DNA of 64,000 bases from the NCBI GenBank assembly GCA_038363005.1, contig JBBQBI010000003.1, forward strand, positions 1-64,000, in the 5' to 3' direction. Numbering within the stretch: the first letter of the stretch is position 1; the number at the start of each line of letters is the position of its first letter. Positions 17,642 to 28,224 of this stretch are shown here, piece by piece. Origin of the DNA: JAKOWB01 sp038363005 (lineage in GTDB: Bacteria > Pseudomonadota > Alphaproteobacteria > Kiloniellales > JACOMY01). A program made the translations under genes and the position numbers. The notes below the pieces were generated by a model. That model did not search any database. It was not told the origin of the DNA and saw nothing but the letters and a program-made list of their open reading frames with translations.

Positions 17642-18307
17642 ATGACCGACTATACCCTTCCTGAGCGCGGCAAGGTCGCGCTGTTGACCATCAACGCGCA
17701 GCGCGACTTCATTCAGGCGGGCTCGCCGCTCAGGACCTCAGGGGTAATCGGTGCCTTGAACGGCGTGGTGCGCTTGGCGAAAGACTTCCGCCAGCTCGGC
17801 CTGCCGATCGTGCATGCCGTGCGGCTCTATCGGCCGAATGGCTCCAACGTCGACATCTGCCGGCGCCAGGCGGTGGAGGAGGGGCTGCGGGTGCTGATGC
17901 CCGGCACCACCGGCGCCGAGCTGGTCGACGAGCTGAAACCCTTCCCCAGTGCCCGCCTGTCGCACGAGGATCTGCTGGCCGGCGAGTTCCAGCAACTGGG
18001 CGAGCGCGAGTGGGCCATGTACCGGCCGCGCTGGGGCGCCTTCTACGGCACCCGCCTGGAAGAGCATCTGCGCGCCATGAGCGTGACCACCATCGTGATC
18101 TGCGGCTTCAACTTCACCACCAGCGGCCGGGCGACGATCTATGACGCCGGCGCGCGCGACTTCCGGGTGGTGCTGGCCAGCGACGCCATCTCCAACGCCA
18201 ACGAAGAAGGCCTGAAGGAACTGGGCCGCATCGGCGTCTACCTGATGAATGTCGAGAACTGCCTGAGCTGGATCTCGCATCCGGCCCCCAACGAGCAGGC
18301 CGCCTAG
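17642..18307 (+). CDS. Isochorismatase-fold protein with substituted catalytic Lys and Cys
   Basis: The ATG at 17642 gives 221 residues (MTDYTLPERGKVALLTINAQ); 39 codons upstream are open but look non-coding. The cysteine-hydrolase fold is recognisable: Asp22 in NAQRDF, the RPRWGAFYGTRLEEHL segment, and GFNFTTSGRATIYDA. By alignment to the family's usual Asp-Lys-Cys triad, Lys is replaced by Arg128 and Cys by Ser161. True isochorismatases such as PhzD also lack the Cys because they hydrolyse a vinyl ether, but they keep Lys. No siderophore or phenazine genes are nearby, so the substrate is unknown. Confidence 0.8.
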   Translation: MTDYTLPERGKVALLTINAQRDFIQAGSPLRTSGVIGALNGVVRLAKDFRQLGLPIVHAVRLYRPNGSNVDICRRQAVEEGLRVLMPGTTGAELVDELKPFPSARLSHEDLLAGEFQQLGEREWAMYRPRWGAFYGTRLEEHLRAMSVTTIVICGFNFTTSGRATIYDAGARDFRVVLASDAISNANEEGLKELGRIGVYLMNVENCLSWISHPAPNEQAA

Positions 18308-18358
18308 ACCGCCACCACAGCACTGGTCGGCGCCGCGGCCTTCCGCCAGACTGTCCCC

Positions 18359-18751
18359 ATGCAGACCTTACTTGCCGTCGCCGCCGGCGGTGCGCTGGGC
18401 GCGGGCGCCCGCTACCTGGTGTCGAGCCACATCGCCCGCTGGTTCGGCACTGCCTTTCCCTGGGGCACCCTGGCCTGCAACGTCGTGGGCGCGCTGCTGA
18501 TGGGTGTACTGGTCGGGGTCATGGCCCGCGTCTGGCACCTGCAGGATCCCTGGCGGGCGCTGCTGACCACCGGCATCCTGGGCGGCTTCACCACCTTCTC
18601 CACCTTCTCGTTGGAGGCCGCGCTGTTCATCGAGCGCGGGCAGCACTGGCTGGCACTGCTCTATGCCGTGACCTCGGTGGTGCTCTGCCTGCTGGCCCTG
18701 CTGGGCGCGCTGTGGCTCACCCGCTCGCTGCCCGCCGGCCTGCCGACATGA
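18359..18751 (+). CDS. crcB: Fluoride exporter CrcB/FluC
   Basis: A 130-residue four-helix membrane protein. ACNVVGALLMG and GILGGFTTFSTFS are the signature segments lining the fluoride pore of the dual-topology Fluc dimer. No fluoride riboswitch was recognised in the 51 bases before it. The stop overlaps the rluC start by 4 bases (ATGA), so the two are translationally coupled. Confidence 0.95.
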   Translation: MQTLLAVAAGGALGAGARYLVSSHIARWFGTAFPWGTLACNVVGALLMGVLVGVMARVWHLQDPWRALLTTGILGGFTTFSTFSLEAALFIERGQHWLALLYAVTSVVLCLLALLGALWLTRSLPAGLPT

Positions 18752-19746
18752 GCGCCACGCCCGTCACCGTGGCGCCCGACGAGGGCGACCAGCGCCTGGA
18801 CCGCTGGCTGAAGCGGCGCTTTCCCGACCTGCCGCATGGCCAGGTGCAGAAGCTGCTGCGCACCGGCCAGATCCGCGTCGATGGCAAGCGCGCCGAGGCC
18901 AGCCAGCGCCTGGTCGCCGGCCAGGCCATCCGCCTGCCGCCGCAGCTCACCGGCGCGGCACCGGCGGCACCACGCGGCCCGCGCCCGGTCAGCAGCGACG
19001 AGGCCGACGACCTGCGTGCGCGCGTGCTGTTCGAGGACGACTGGGCCATCGCCATCGACAAGCCGGCTGGCCTGGCGGTGCAGGGCGGCAGCGGCCAGAT
19101 CCGGCCGCTCGACCACCTGCTGGGCGCGCTGGCCCGTGCCGGGCAGGAGGCGCCGCGCCTGGTGCATCGGCTGGACCGCGATACCTCCGGCGTGCTGCTG
19201 CTGGGCCGTACCGCGGCCGCCACGCGCGCCCTGGCCGCGGCCTTCAAGGAGCGCAGCGCGCGCAAGCTCTATCTGGCCATCGTCGCCGGGCGGCTGGAGA
19301 AGCCGGCCGGGCGCATCGACCTGCCGCTGGCCAAGCGCAAGGAAGGCGACGAGCGCGAGCTGATGACGGTCGACCGCGATGGCGATCCGGCGGTGACGCT
19401 CTACGCCGTGGCGCAGACCACCGCCGACGGCAAGGCCAGCCTGGTGGCGCTGGCGCCCCTGACCGGCCGCACCCACCAGCTGCGTGTCCACTTGGCGCAC
19501 CTGGGCCACCCCATCCTGGGCGACGGCAAGTACGGCGGCCGGAAGTCGCATCCGCATCGGCCGGGGTTGCCAGGGCAACTGCTGCTGCACGCCCGGGAGC
19601 TGGCGGTGCCGCACCCCGAAGACGGCACCACGCTGCGGGTCGAGGCGCCGCTGCCGCCGCATTTCCGGCAGGCGCTGAAGTCCCTGGACCTGGAGGAGCG
19701 CCGCGTCGAGCGCGCCATCGAGGAACTGGAGAAGCGCGGCCTATGA
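18748..19746 (+). CDS. rluC: RluA-family 23S rRNA pseudouridine synthase (RluC type)
   Basis: The ATG at 18748, overlapping the crcB stop, gives 332 residues. An S4 domain (DRWLKRRFPDLPHGQVQKLL) precedes the catalytic domain with HRLDRDTSGVLLLGRT, whose aspartate is the nucleophile of the family, and the later PLTGRTHQLRVHLAHLGHPI motif. RluC modifies U955, U2504 and U2580 in E. coli. Followed by a HAD phosphatase gene, an arrangement common in Alphaproteobacteria. Confidence 0.94.
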   Translation: MSATPVTVAPDEGDQRLDRWLKRRFPDLPHGQVQKLLRTGQIRVDGKRAEASQRLVAGQAIRLPPQLTGAAPAAPRGPRPVSSDEADDLRARVLFEDDWAIAIDKPAGLAVQGGSGQIRPLDHLLGALARAGQEAPRLVHRLDRDTSGVLLLGRTAAATRALAAAFKERSARKLYLAIVAGRLEKPAGRIDLPLAKRKEGDERELMTVDRDGDPAVTLYAVAQTTADGKASLVALAPLTGRTHQLRVHLAHLGHPILGDGKYGGRKSHPHRPGLPGQLLLHARELAVPHPEDGTTLRVEAPLPPHFRQALKSLDLEERRVERAIEELEKRGL

Positions 19747-19770
19747 GGCTGCTGGCATGAAGCTGCCGAC

Positions 19771-20454
19771 ATGAAGCTCATCGTCTTCGACTACGACGGC
19801 ACGCTGGTCGACAGCCAGGCGGCCATTGTCGGCACCATGCAGGAGAGCTTCGCCGAACTGGGGCTGGCCGCGCCGACCGCCGAAGCGGTACGCCGCGTCG
19901 TCGGCCTGGCCCTGGAGCGCGCCATTGCGCGCCTCTGCCAGGCGCCACAGTCCGGCCAGGAGGATGCCGCGCTAGTGGCCGGCCTCTGCGCCGCCTATCG
20001 CCGCCGCTTCATCGCGTTGCGCACCCAGCACGGCATCGCCCATGAGCCGCTGTTCGCCGGCATGCGCGAGGCGCTGGCCGCGCTGGCCCGGCCCGAGCGG
20101 CTGTTCGCCATCGCCACCGGCAAGAACCGCCGCGGGCTGCTGGCCGGCCTGGTCGGGCACGGGCTGGCCGAGCAGTTCCAGGTCCTCAAGACCGCCGATG
20201 ACGGGCCCTCCAAGCCGCATCCGGAGATCCTGCAGCAGGCCATGCGGGAGGCCGGCGTCGAACCGGCGGAAACCCTGATGATTGGCGATACTGCGTTTGA
20301 TATTGAAATGGCCTGCCTTGCCGGCGCGCATGCGCTGGGCGTCGGCTGGGGCTATCATCCGGCTGAGGAGCTGCTGGCGGCCGGTGCACTTGCCGTCGCG
20401 GCCTGCCCAGCGGACCTGGTGACCCACGTGGAGAGGCTGACATGCGCAAGCTGA
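19771..20454 (+). CDS. HAD-superfamily phosphatase (phosphoglycolate-phosphatase-like)
   Basis: A 227-residue HAD hydrolase. Motif I is FDYDGTLVDS with nucleophile Asp7 and acid/base Asp9; motif II lies in AIATGKNRRG; the Lys of motif III is in SKPHPEIL; motif IV is MIGDTAFDIEMA. The helical C1 cap lies between residues about 15 and 80. Substrate cannot be fixed; Gph-like proteins act on phosphoglycolate. The 3' end overlaps the AsmA-like gene by 13 bases. Confidence 0.9.
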   Translation: MKLIVFDYDGTLVDSQAAIVGTMQESFAELGLAAPTAEAVRRVVGLALERAIARLCQAPQSGQEDAALVAGLCAAYRRRFIALRTQHGIAHEPLFAGMREALAALARPERLFAIATGKNRRGLLAGLVGHGLAEQFQVLKTADDGPSKPHPEILQQAMREAGVEPAETLMIGDTAFDIEMACLAGAHALGVGWGYHPAEELLAAGALAVAACPADLVTHVERLTCAS

Positions 20455-22475
20455 AATGGATCCTGGGTGGCCTCTTCGCCTTCGTCGTCGCGCTGCTGGT
20501 CGCCGGCTACATCGTCATCTCCAACTATCCTGTGGAAGACCTCAAGGCGCTGATCCAGCAACAGGCCGAAGAGGCCACCGGCCGCAAGCTGGAGATCCGC
20601 GGCGGCGCCGAGGTCAAGGTTTCCTTCAGTCCCACGATCATGCTGGAGGACGTGCACTTCCAGAACGCCCCCTGGGCGGTGGGCGAGGACATGATCTCGA
20701 TGGCGCGCTTCGAGATCGAGGTCGACCTCTGGCCGCTGTTGTCGGGCGAGATCCGCGTCAAGCGTTTCATCATGATCGACCCGGTGATCGCGCTGCAGCG
20801 CAATGCCCAGGGCGAGGGAAACTGGGAGCTTGGCACCGTCGAACAGGCCAAGGAGGCCGCGCAGGAAGGCCTAAGCAACCTGCCTTCCTTCCAGTCGGTG
20901 GTCTTCACCAACGCCCGCATCGTCTACAAGGACGAGGTCGCCAGCGAGACCCGTACCCTGGTGCTGGCCTCGCTCGAGGCCAAGGGCCGCGACCTGGCAA
21001 GCCCCATCGCTATCACCGCGACCGGCAGCCTGGACGAGGTGCCCTTCGACCTGGCGATCGACCTGGGCAGCGTCGAGCAGATGGCCTCGGGCACCGCCTT
21101 CCCGCTGACCCTCAAGGGCACGCTCTCCGGCGCCGCGCTGTCGCTGACCGGCAGTGTCGCGCCGCCCTCGGCGAGCACCGGCAATGACCTGACGCTGTCG
21201 CTCTCCGGCCCTTCGCTGGCGCCGCTCGGTGCGCTGGCCGGTATAGCGCTGCCGGATGTCGGTCCCTATAGCCTCGCCGGGCACCTGGTGCAGAACGGCC
21301 AGGTCTTCAGCCTGAATGGTCTGGTCGCCAGCCTTGGCAGCAGCGACCTGACGGGCAACGTCACCGCCGACCTGGGCGGCCCCCGGCCGAAGCTGGCGGG
21401 CACGCTGGCCTCCAAGCGCCTCGCCCTGGCCGACCTGGGGAGCAGCGGACCAGCCGCGACCAGTGGCGGCAGTGGCAGCCTGTTTCCCGATGAGCCGCTG
21501 CCGCTGGATTTGCTGCGCGGCCTGGACGCCGACCTGTCGCTCAGTGTCGGCGAGCTGGCGCTCGGCGGTTCGTCGCTCAGCCAGGTGCAGATGGTGGTCA
21601 AGCTGGCGGACGGGGTGCTGGCCGTCACGCCGCTCAGCGCCGGCTATGGCGAGGCCACGCTGGACGGCGGCGTGACGCTCGACGCCGCCAAGTCTCCGCC
21701 GACCCTGGCGTTGCAACTCAAGGGCAGCGGCCTCGACCTGGGCATGGCCAGCGGTGGTGCCATGACCGGCAGTCTGGCGGTCGACCTCGACCTTACCGCG
21801 CGCGGCGACAGCCCCAAGGCCTGGGCCTCCACTCTCAGCGGCCGCAGCGAGCTCTCCTCGGGCGATGGGCGAATCGACAGCAAGCTACTGGCGGTGGCCT
21901 CCTCACCACTGGGGAGCGCCCTCGGGCCGCTGTTCGGCGGCACCAGCGAGGTCAAGGTCAACTGCCTGGTCAACCGCTTCGCCTGGAAGGACGGCATCGG
22001 CACCAACCAGGGCACGGCGATCGACGCCAGCACCTTCTCGGTCATCGTCAACGGCACGGTGAATCTGAGGAACGAGACCCTCGACCTCTACGTCGATACC
22101 TGGAGCAAGGACACAGCGCTGGTCGGCCTGGCGGTGCCGCTGACGGTCACTGGCCCGCTGGCCAATCCCTCGATCGCGCCGGACCCGGCCGGCACCGCGC
22201 TGGGCCTGGCCAAGACGGCCGGCCTCATCATCTTCCCGCCGGCCGGCCTGGCGGCCATCATCAGCGACCGCAGCTCGGCGCAGCAGGGCAACGCCTGCGT
22301 CGCCGTCACCCAGGAGGTGCAGGACAAGGGCGGGCCTGACTCCTTCTTCAAGGATGTCGGCGATGCCGCTGGCAAGCTGCTGGACGACGCCGGCGGCGCG
22401 GCCAAGGATGCCGGCGATGCCATCGAGAAGGGCGCCGAAGACGCCGTGAAGGGCCTGAAGTCGATCTTCAACTAG
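20442..22475 (+). CDS. AsmA-family envelope protein
   Basis: A 677-residue protein with one N-terminal membrane anchor (WILGGLFAFVVALLVAGYIV) and a long periplasmic part rich in beta-strand. The N-terminal AsmA segment includes DLWPLLSGEIRVKRFIM and ALQRNAQGEGNWELG. AsmA-like proteins form bridges thought to move lipids between inner and outer membranes. The last 40 residues form an Ala/Asp/Lys-rich amphipathic tail. Overlap with the HAD gene suggests coupling. Confidence 0.88.
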   Translation: MRKLKWILGGLFAFVVALLVAGYIVISNYPVEDLKALIQQQAEEATGRKLEIRGGAEVKVSFSPTIMLEDVHFQNAPWAVGEDMISMARFEIEVDLWPLLSGEIRVKRFIMIDPVIALQRNAQGEGNWELGTVEQAKEAAQEGLSNLPSFQSVVFTNARIVYKDEVASETRTLVLASLEAKGRDLASPIAITATGSLDEVPFDLAIDLGSVEQMASGTAFPLTLKGTLSGAALSLTGSVAPPSASTGNDLTLSLSGPSLAPLGALAGIALPDVGPYSLAGHLVQNGQVFSLNGLVASLGSSDLTGNVTADLGGPRPKLAGTLASKRLALADLGSSGPAATSGGSGSLFPDEPLPLDLLRGLDADLSLSVGELALGGSSLSQVQMVVKLADGVLAVTPLSAGYGEATLDGGVTLDAAKSPPTLALQLKGSGLDLGMASGGAMTGSLAVDLDLTARGDSPKAWASTLSGRSELSSGDGRIDSKLLAVASSPLGSALGPLFGGTSEVKVNCLVNRFAWKDGIGTNQGTAIDASTFSVIVNGTVNLRNETLDLYVDTWSKDTALVGLAVPLTVTGPLANPSIAPDPAGTALGLAKTAGLIIFPPAGLAAIISDRSSAQQGNACVAVTQEVQDKGGPDSFFKDVGDAAGKLLDDAGGAAKDAGDAIEKGAEDAVKGLKSIFN

Positions 22476-22483
22476 GGAGTCCG

Positions 22484-23182
22484 ATGAAGCGCTTCTACCA
22501 GACCGTCGCGGTGGCGCCGGCGGAGCCAGGCCACGCCGTGCTGTTGGACGGCAAGCCGCTGCGCACCCCAGCCAAGCAGCCGCTGGTGCTGCCGACCGTG
22601 GCGCTGGCCGATGCCATCGCTGCCGAGTGGCAGGCCCAGCAGGACCAGGTGCGGCCGCAGTCCATGCCGCTGACCCAGCTCTGCTGCACCGCGCTGGACC
22701 TGACGCTGCCGCGCGCGGCCGAGGTGGCGCAGGAGATCGCCGCCTATGGCGCCACTGACCTGCTGTGCTATCGCACCGGCATGCCGGCGGCGCTCAGCGA
22801 GCGCCAGGCGCGCCAGTGGCAGCCGCTGCTCGACTGGGCGGCGGCGACCTTCGACGCGCCGCTGGCGGTGACCGAGAGCATCGTCGCCATCCCGCAGCCG
22901 CCGAGCAGCCTGGCTGCCCTGGCCGCCGCCGTGGCGCGACATGAAGGACTGGCACTGACAGCGCTGGTGCAGCTGGTCCAGGTGACCGGATCGCTGGTGT
23001 TGGGCCTGGCCGTCGCCGCCGGGCGCCTCAGCGCCGCCGAGGCCTTCGAGCTAGCCGAGCTGGAAGCCAGCTACCAGATGGAGCTCTGGGGCGAGGACGC
23101 CGAGGCGCTGGAGCGCCGCGCCCGGCAACGCGGCGACCTGGACGCGGCGGCGCGGTTGCTGGCGCTGTCGAGGGCGGGTTGA
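22484..23182 (+). CDS. ATP12-family F1-ATPase assembly chaperone
   Basis: A 232-residue ATP12 homologue. Hallmarks are KRFYQTVAVAP near the N-terminus, LDGKPLRTPAKQPLVLPT, and AIAAEWQAQQDQVRPQSMP. In mitochondria ATP12 binds the F1 alpha subunit; the bacterial form is essentially restricted to Alphaproteobacteria and supports that placement. No atp genes are in the window. It begins 8 bases after the AsmA-like gene and probably shares its transcript. Confidence 0.93.
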   Translation: MKRFYQTVAVAPAEPGHAVLLDGKPLRTPAKQPLVLPTVALADAIAAEWQAQQDQVRPQSMPLTQLCCTALDLTLPRAAEVAQEIAAYGATDLLCYRTGMPAALSERQARQWQPLLDWAAATFDAPLAVTESIVAIPQPPSSLAALAAAVARHEGLALTALVQLVQVTGSLVLGLAVAAGRLSAAEAFELAELEASYQMELWGEDAEALERRARQRGDLDAAARLLALSRAG

Positions 23183-23245
23183 GGGCGTTGGTTTCGTTGC
23201 ACTTGCCGTGCTATCAGGCAGTCACACCAGGGGGGAGCCAGTCCC

Positions 23246-24778
<1,533 letters not shown>

Positions 24779-24826
24779 GTGTTGATCGCCAGCGTTGCAC
24801 AATTAGCCCTATCGTTTGCTCGAGGA

Positions 24827-24853
24827 ACCACTTCGCGCCCTAAGTGGTGATTT
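24827..24853 (+). terminator. Possible terminator hairpin after pccB
   Basis: ACCACTT (24827-24833) and AAGTGGT (24842-24848) form a 7-bp stem with an 8-base loop, followed by GATTTT. It lies 48 bases after the pccB stop and directly before the lipoprotein gene, so it could terminate the upstream operon or structure the downstream leader. Confidence 0.45.
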
Positions 24854-24869
24854 TCCGGGGAGACACACG

Positions 24870-25592
24870 ATGCGCGTCCTTGCCCGCACCGCCATCATCC
24901 TGGCCCTTGCGGCCTTGCCGCTGGCCGCCTGTGACGACGACGAGAAGAAGGACCAGCAGGCCAGTTCCGGTCCCGCGCCGGCCGCCTCTCCGGATGCCGG
25001 GCCAGCCGTCGTGCCAACACCAGCCGCACAAACGCCAGCACCCGCGCCGGCGCCCGCCGCCTCGCCGATGCCGGCACCGGCCGCGGCCATGGCCGACGAC
25101 GTCCCCCAGGCGGGGCTGATCGCAGCCGTGGAGGCGGCACGCGAACTACTGTCGAGCGCCAACCGCGCCGACAAGGCGGCGCTGGATGCCATTGCTGCCG
25201 CCGCGTTGGCGGCGCGCGGCCAGGCGCAGTGCGTGATGGTGCTGGGCAAGGCGCTGACGGCGACCGACTGGACCGGCAAGGTGCGCGGCGTCTTCCCGAT
25301 GTCAGATACCTTGACGCTGCAGGTGGAGTTCACCCGCGACGCCTTCGTCATGACCAACTTCGGCCCGGGGCTGGACCGCAACCTCGGCAAGGTGACCTCC
25401 TTCGCCAAGGGCTCGCCGCTCTATGACACCGTGGCGGCGCTGAAGCCGGGCGACAGCGTCACCTTCTCCGGCACCTTTTTCCCGGCGCCGGATGACAAGG
25501 GCTGCCTGATCGTCATTCCGTCGACGCAGCCGTCGGAGTTCATCGACTACCCGACCTACTTCTTCGAGTACACGGCGGTCAGCAAGTCCTGA
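24870..25592 (+). CDS. Lipoprotein of unknown function with Pro/Ala-rich linker
   Basis: The ATG at 24870 gives 240 residues with a lipoprotein signal (MRVLARTAIILALAALPLAAC, lipobox cysteine 21). Residues 22-80 are acidic, then Ala/Pro-rich and probably a flexible spacer; the globular part (about 90-240) has TATDWTGKVRGVFPMSDTL and a Tyr/Phe-rich end. Asp at positions +2 to +4 suggests inner-membrane retention by the enterobacterial rule, which may not hold here. No family was recognised. Confidence 0.75.
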   Translation: MRVLARTAIILALAALPLAACDDDEKKDQQASSGPAPAASPDAGPAVVPTPAAQTPAPAPAPAASPMPAPAAAMADDVPQAGLIAAVEAARELLSSANRADKAALDAIAAAALAARGQAQCVMVLGKALTATDWTGKVRGVFPMSDTLTLQVEFTRDAFVMTNFGPGLDRNLGKVTSFAKGSPLYDTVAALKPGDSVTFSGTFFPAPDDKGCLIVIPSTQPSEFIDYPTYFFEYTAVSKS

Positions 25593-25858
25593 CCTGATGC
25601 TGACGGCCGGCGCGCCCGCCCATTTCCCTGACGCGGCCAGGGGCATGATTCCCCGTGCAATTGCAGAGGTCGGCTTTGTCCCGCCTGCAATAGCGGGCTA
25701 AACGGTCCTTGTCCTGCCGAGCGGCCGTGCTAGCGTGCCGGCGAGCTTGCCGCTGGGGCGCAGCGACACCTGACAATGGATCAACTAAGTCATCCCGGTC
25801 CCCCCGCGAGTGGGCGCCGGGCGAAAGGGCGCCTGCCTTGCTGGAGAAGCTTCGCGTC

Positions 25859-26797
25859 ATGGCCCGGCCATGGCGCTACCCGCTCGCGGTGGTCCTGCCG
25901 CTGTTAAGCCTAGGATCACGCCGGTTGCTGGGCGACCTGCTGGTCGGCTTTCCCTTCCTGACCTTCTTCCCGGTGATCTTCCTGGTGTCGATCCTGGCCG
26001 GCTGGCGCGCCGGGTTGCTATCGCTGCTGGTGAGCCTGCCGCTGGCCTGGCACTATCTGATCCCGCCTATCGATTCCTTCGCGCTGGACGTCAGTACGTC
26101 GCTGGCCCTGGTCGGCTTCCTGCTGGTGGGCGCCCTCATGGTCTGGTTGAGCGCATTGCTGCAAGCCGAAAAGCGCCATCATGCGGCCGAGACCGAACGG
26201 GCCAACCTGCTGTTCCGTGAACTGAAGCATCGGGTCGCCAACATCCTGCAGCTCTCCGCCAGCCTGCTGTCGCTGCGCTCGCGCGACCTTGACGAGCGCG
26301 GTCGCCAGGTGCTGAACGACGCGGCCAGCCAGCTCCAGCTCATCAACACCATTCACGACCGCATCGCCGGCGCCGACGAGGAGGTCGCGGTCGAAGCGCC
26401 GCTGCGCGAGCTCTGCGCGTTGGTCGGCAAGGTGGCCGCGGACCTGGACTGCAAGCTGCATTGCGAAGGTGTGTCACTGCCGCGCAACTACATGATCCCG
26501 GTGGCGCTGATCGTGCACGAACTGCTGAACAATGTGGTCGAGCACGCCTACAGCGACAGGCGCGCAGGTAGTGTCGACATTGCCGTGACATTGCGGGCTG
26601 AAGGCGGCTGGCTGGTCAGCATCACCGACGAGGGTACCGGGCTGCCGCCGGGCTTCTCGCTGGATGCCAGCAAGCGCCAAGGCCTGAAGATCATCCACGC
26701 CCTGGCGGCGCAGGCCGATGGCTGGTTCAAGCTGCAGCCGGGACCGCAGGGCCGCGGCACCCAGGCGATCGTAGCGGTGGGCGCCAGCCGGCGATAA
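25859..26797 (+). CDS. Membrane sensor histidine kinase, HisKA_2/HWE type with DUF4118-like sensor
   Basis: The ATG at 25859 is preceded by GGAGAAG and gives 312 residues. Residues about 8-100 contain four hydrophobic helices resembling the DUF4118 (KdpD-type) module. The H-box ELKHRVANILQLSASLLSLR places the phospho-accepting His124; the ATPase domain has HELLNNVVEHAY and SITDEGTGLPPGF. In Alphaproteobacteria such kinases often feed the PhyR general stress response. No response regulator, nepR or ecfG lies nearby, so it is an orphan. Confidence 0.88.
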   Translation: MARPWRYPLAVVLPLLSLGSRRLLGDLLVGFPFLTFFPVIFLVSILAGWRAGLLSLLVSLPLAWHYLIPPIDSFALDVSTSLALVGFLLVGALMVWLSALLQAEKRHHAAETERANLLFRELKHRVANILQLSASLLSLRSRDLDERGRQVLNDAASQLQLINTIHDRIAGADEEVAVEAPLRELCALVGKVAADLDCKLHCEGVSLPRNYMIPVALIVHELLNNVVEHAYSDRRAGSVDIAVTLRAEGGWLVSITDEGTGLPPGFSLDASKRQGLKIIHALAAQADGWFKLQPGPQGRGTQAIVAVGASRR

Positions 26798-26820
26798 CGC
26801 TAGCGGTCACCGGTGCTTGC

Positions 26821-28224
26821 TCAGGTGCCCGGCACGCCGCCCTGCCAGCCGCCGCCCAGCGCCTTGGCCAGCGAGACGGCGGCGGTGAAGCGGGCGAGGC
26901 GGGCCTGCACCAGGGTGTCCTGCGCCGACAGCAGCGTGCGCTGCGTGTCCAGCAGGGTCAGCAGGTCGATGGCGCCGGCACGGTACTGCAGCGCGGCGAG
27001 GTTGTAGGCTTGGCGCGCCTGGCGGGCCGACTCGATCAGCGCCGCCTCGCGCAGTGCCTGGGTCTCCTGGTCGACCAGCGCATCCTCGACCTCGCGGAAG
27101 GCGGTGAGCGCGGTCTGCTGGTAGCTGTAGACCAGCTCCTCGTAGCGCGCCTTGCTGACCTCCAGGTCGGCATCGCGTTTGCCGCCGTCGAAGATCGGCG
27201 CCACCAGCTGGGCGGCCAGGCTGTAGAGCAGCGATTCCGGCCGCAGCAAAGCGTCCAGCATGGCGGAGGCGATGCCCCCTTCGGCGGTCAGCGAGATCTG
27301 CGGCAGGAAGGCGGCCCGCGCCACGCCGATGTTGGCGTTGGCGGTGACCAGGTTGGCTTCGGCGCCGCGGATGTCGGGTCGCCGCCGTAGCAGGTCTGAG
27401 GGCAGGCCTGGCTGGATCGCCGGCAGGGTCAGGGCCTCCAGCGCGCCGCCCGGCTCGCCCAGCGCCGGCGTGGTGGTGCCGGATAGCAGCGCCAGGGCGT
27501 TCACTGCCTGGCGGCGCTGGCCCTCCAGGTCGGGGATCTGCGCCGAGATCGAGGCCACCTGCTGGCGCTGCTGCGCCACTTCCAGGCCGGAGATCGAACC
27601 GGCTGACGCCTGTACCTCGATCAGGTTGAGCGTGCTGCGCGCGATGGCCAGGTTCTCCTGCGCCACCTTCAGCCGTTCGCCCAGGGCCAGGTAGGTGAGG
27701 TAGGTCGAGGCCACGTCACCCTGCAGCACGAGATCCAGCGCCACGGCGTCCAAAGCGCTGGCCTGGGCGCTGGCTTCGGCGCCGGTGACGCCGGCGGCGT
27801 TGGCGCCCCAGAGGTCCAGCTCGTAGCCGACCTGCAGGTTGCCGCGATAGGAGTTGCTGTCGGGCTGGTTGACCTGGCCGCTGCGACCGGTTGAGCCGCT
27901 GGCATCCAGCGTCGGCAGCAGGGCGGCCTGGGCGCCCTTCACCTGGGCGCGCGCCTGGCGAATGCGCTGCAGCGCCGCCTTGATGTCGTAGTTGTTGGCG
28001 CGCGCCGTGGCCATGAGCTGGTTCAGCTCCGGGCTGCCGAAGCTGGTCCACCAGGTGTCGGTCAGGTCGGCGGCGGCCAGGCTGGCAGGGGCCAGGCTGG
28101 CCTGCTGCGCGTTGGCATAGGCCGGCGGGCTGGCCACCGTGGGCGCGCTGAAGTCGGGCACCAGGTCGCAGCCGGCAAGCGCCGTGGTGGCGAGGAGGAG
28201 GAGCAGTCGTCGCATTTGGGTCAT
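26821..28224 (-). CDS. NodT-type outer-membrane efflux lipoprotein (TolC superfamily)
   Basis: A 467-residue outer-membrane factor with a lipoprotein signal (MTQMRRLLLLLATTALAGC, Cys19). Two repeats of the coiled OEP domain carry the RIRQARAQVKGAQAALLPTL and AFREVEDALVDQETQ segments. It would form the exit duct for the MacAB pump encoded just upstream. Its ATG overlaps the macB stop by 4 bases, so the three genes form one operon, macA-macB-OMF. Confidence 0.93.
   Translation of the reverse strand: MTQMRRLLLLLATTALAGCDLVPDFSAPTVASPPAYANAQQASLAPASLAAADLTDTWWTSFGSPELNQLMATARANNYDIKAALQRIRQARAQVKGAQAALLPTLDASGSTGRSGQVNQPDSNSYRGNLQVGYELDLWGANAAGVTGAEASAQASALDAVALDLVLQGDVASTYLTYLALGERLKVAQENLAIARSTLNLIEVQASAGSISGLEVAQQRQQVASISAQIPDLEGQRRQAVNALALLSGTTTPALGEPGGALEALTLPAIQPGLPSDLLRRRPDIRGAEANLVTANANIGVARAAFLPQISLTAEGGIASAMLDALLRPESLLYSLAAQLVAPIFDGGKRDADLEVSKARYEELVYSYQQTALTAFREVEDALVDQETQALREAALIESARQARQAYNLAALQYRAGAIDLLTLLDTQRTLLSAQDTLVQARLARFTAAVSLAKALGGGWQGGVPGT

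Noticed and set aside
18308..18358. Fluoride riboswitch upstream of crcB
   Set aside because: The 51-base gap lacks the conserved crcB-motif sequence and is too short for the known structure.
25593..25858. Possible small gene in the 266-base gap before the histidine kinase
   Set aside because: The in-frame open stretch from 25709 has no ribosome binding site or hydrophobic/conserved feature, and GGAGAAG places the start at 25859. Nothing else was seen in the gap.
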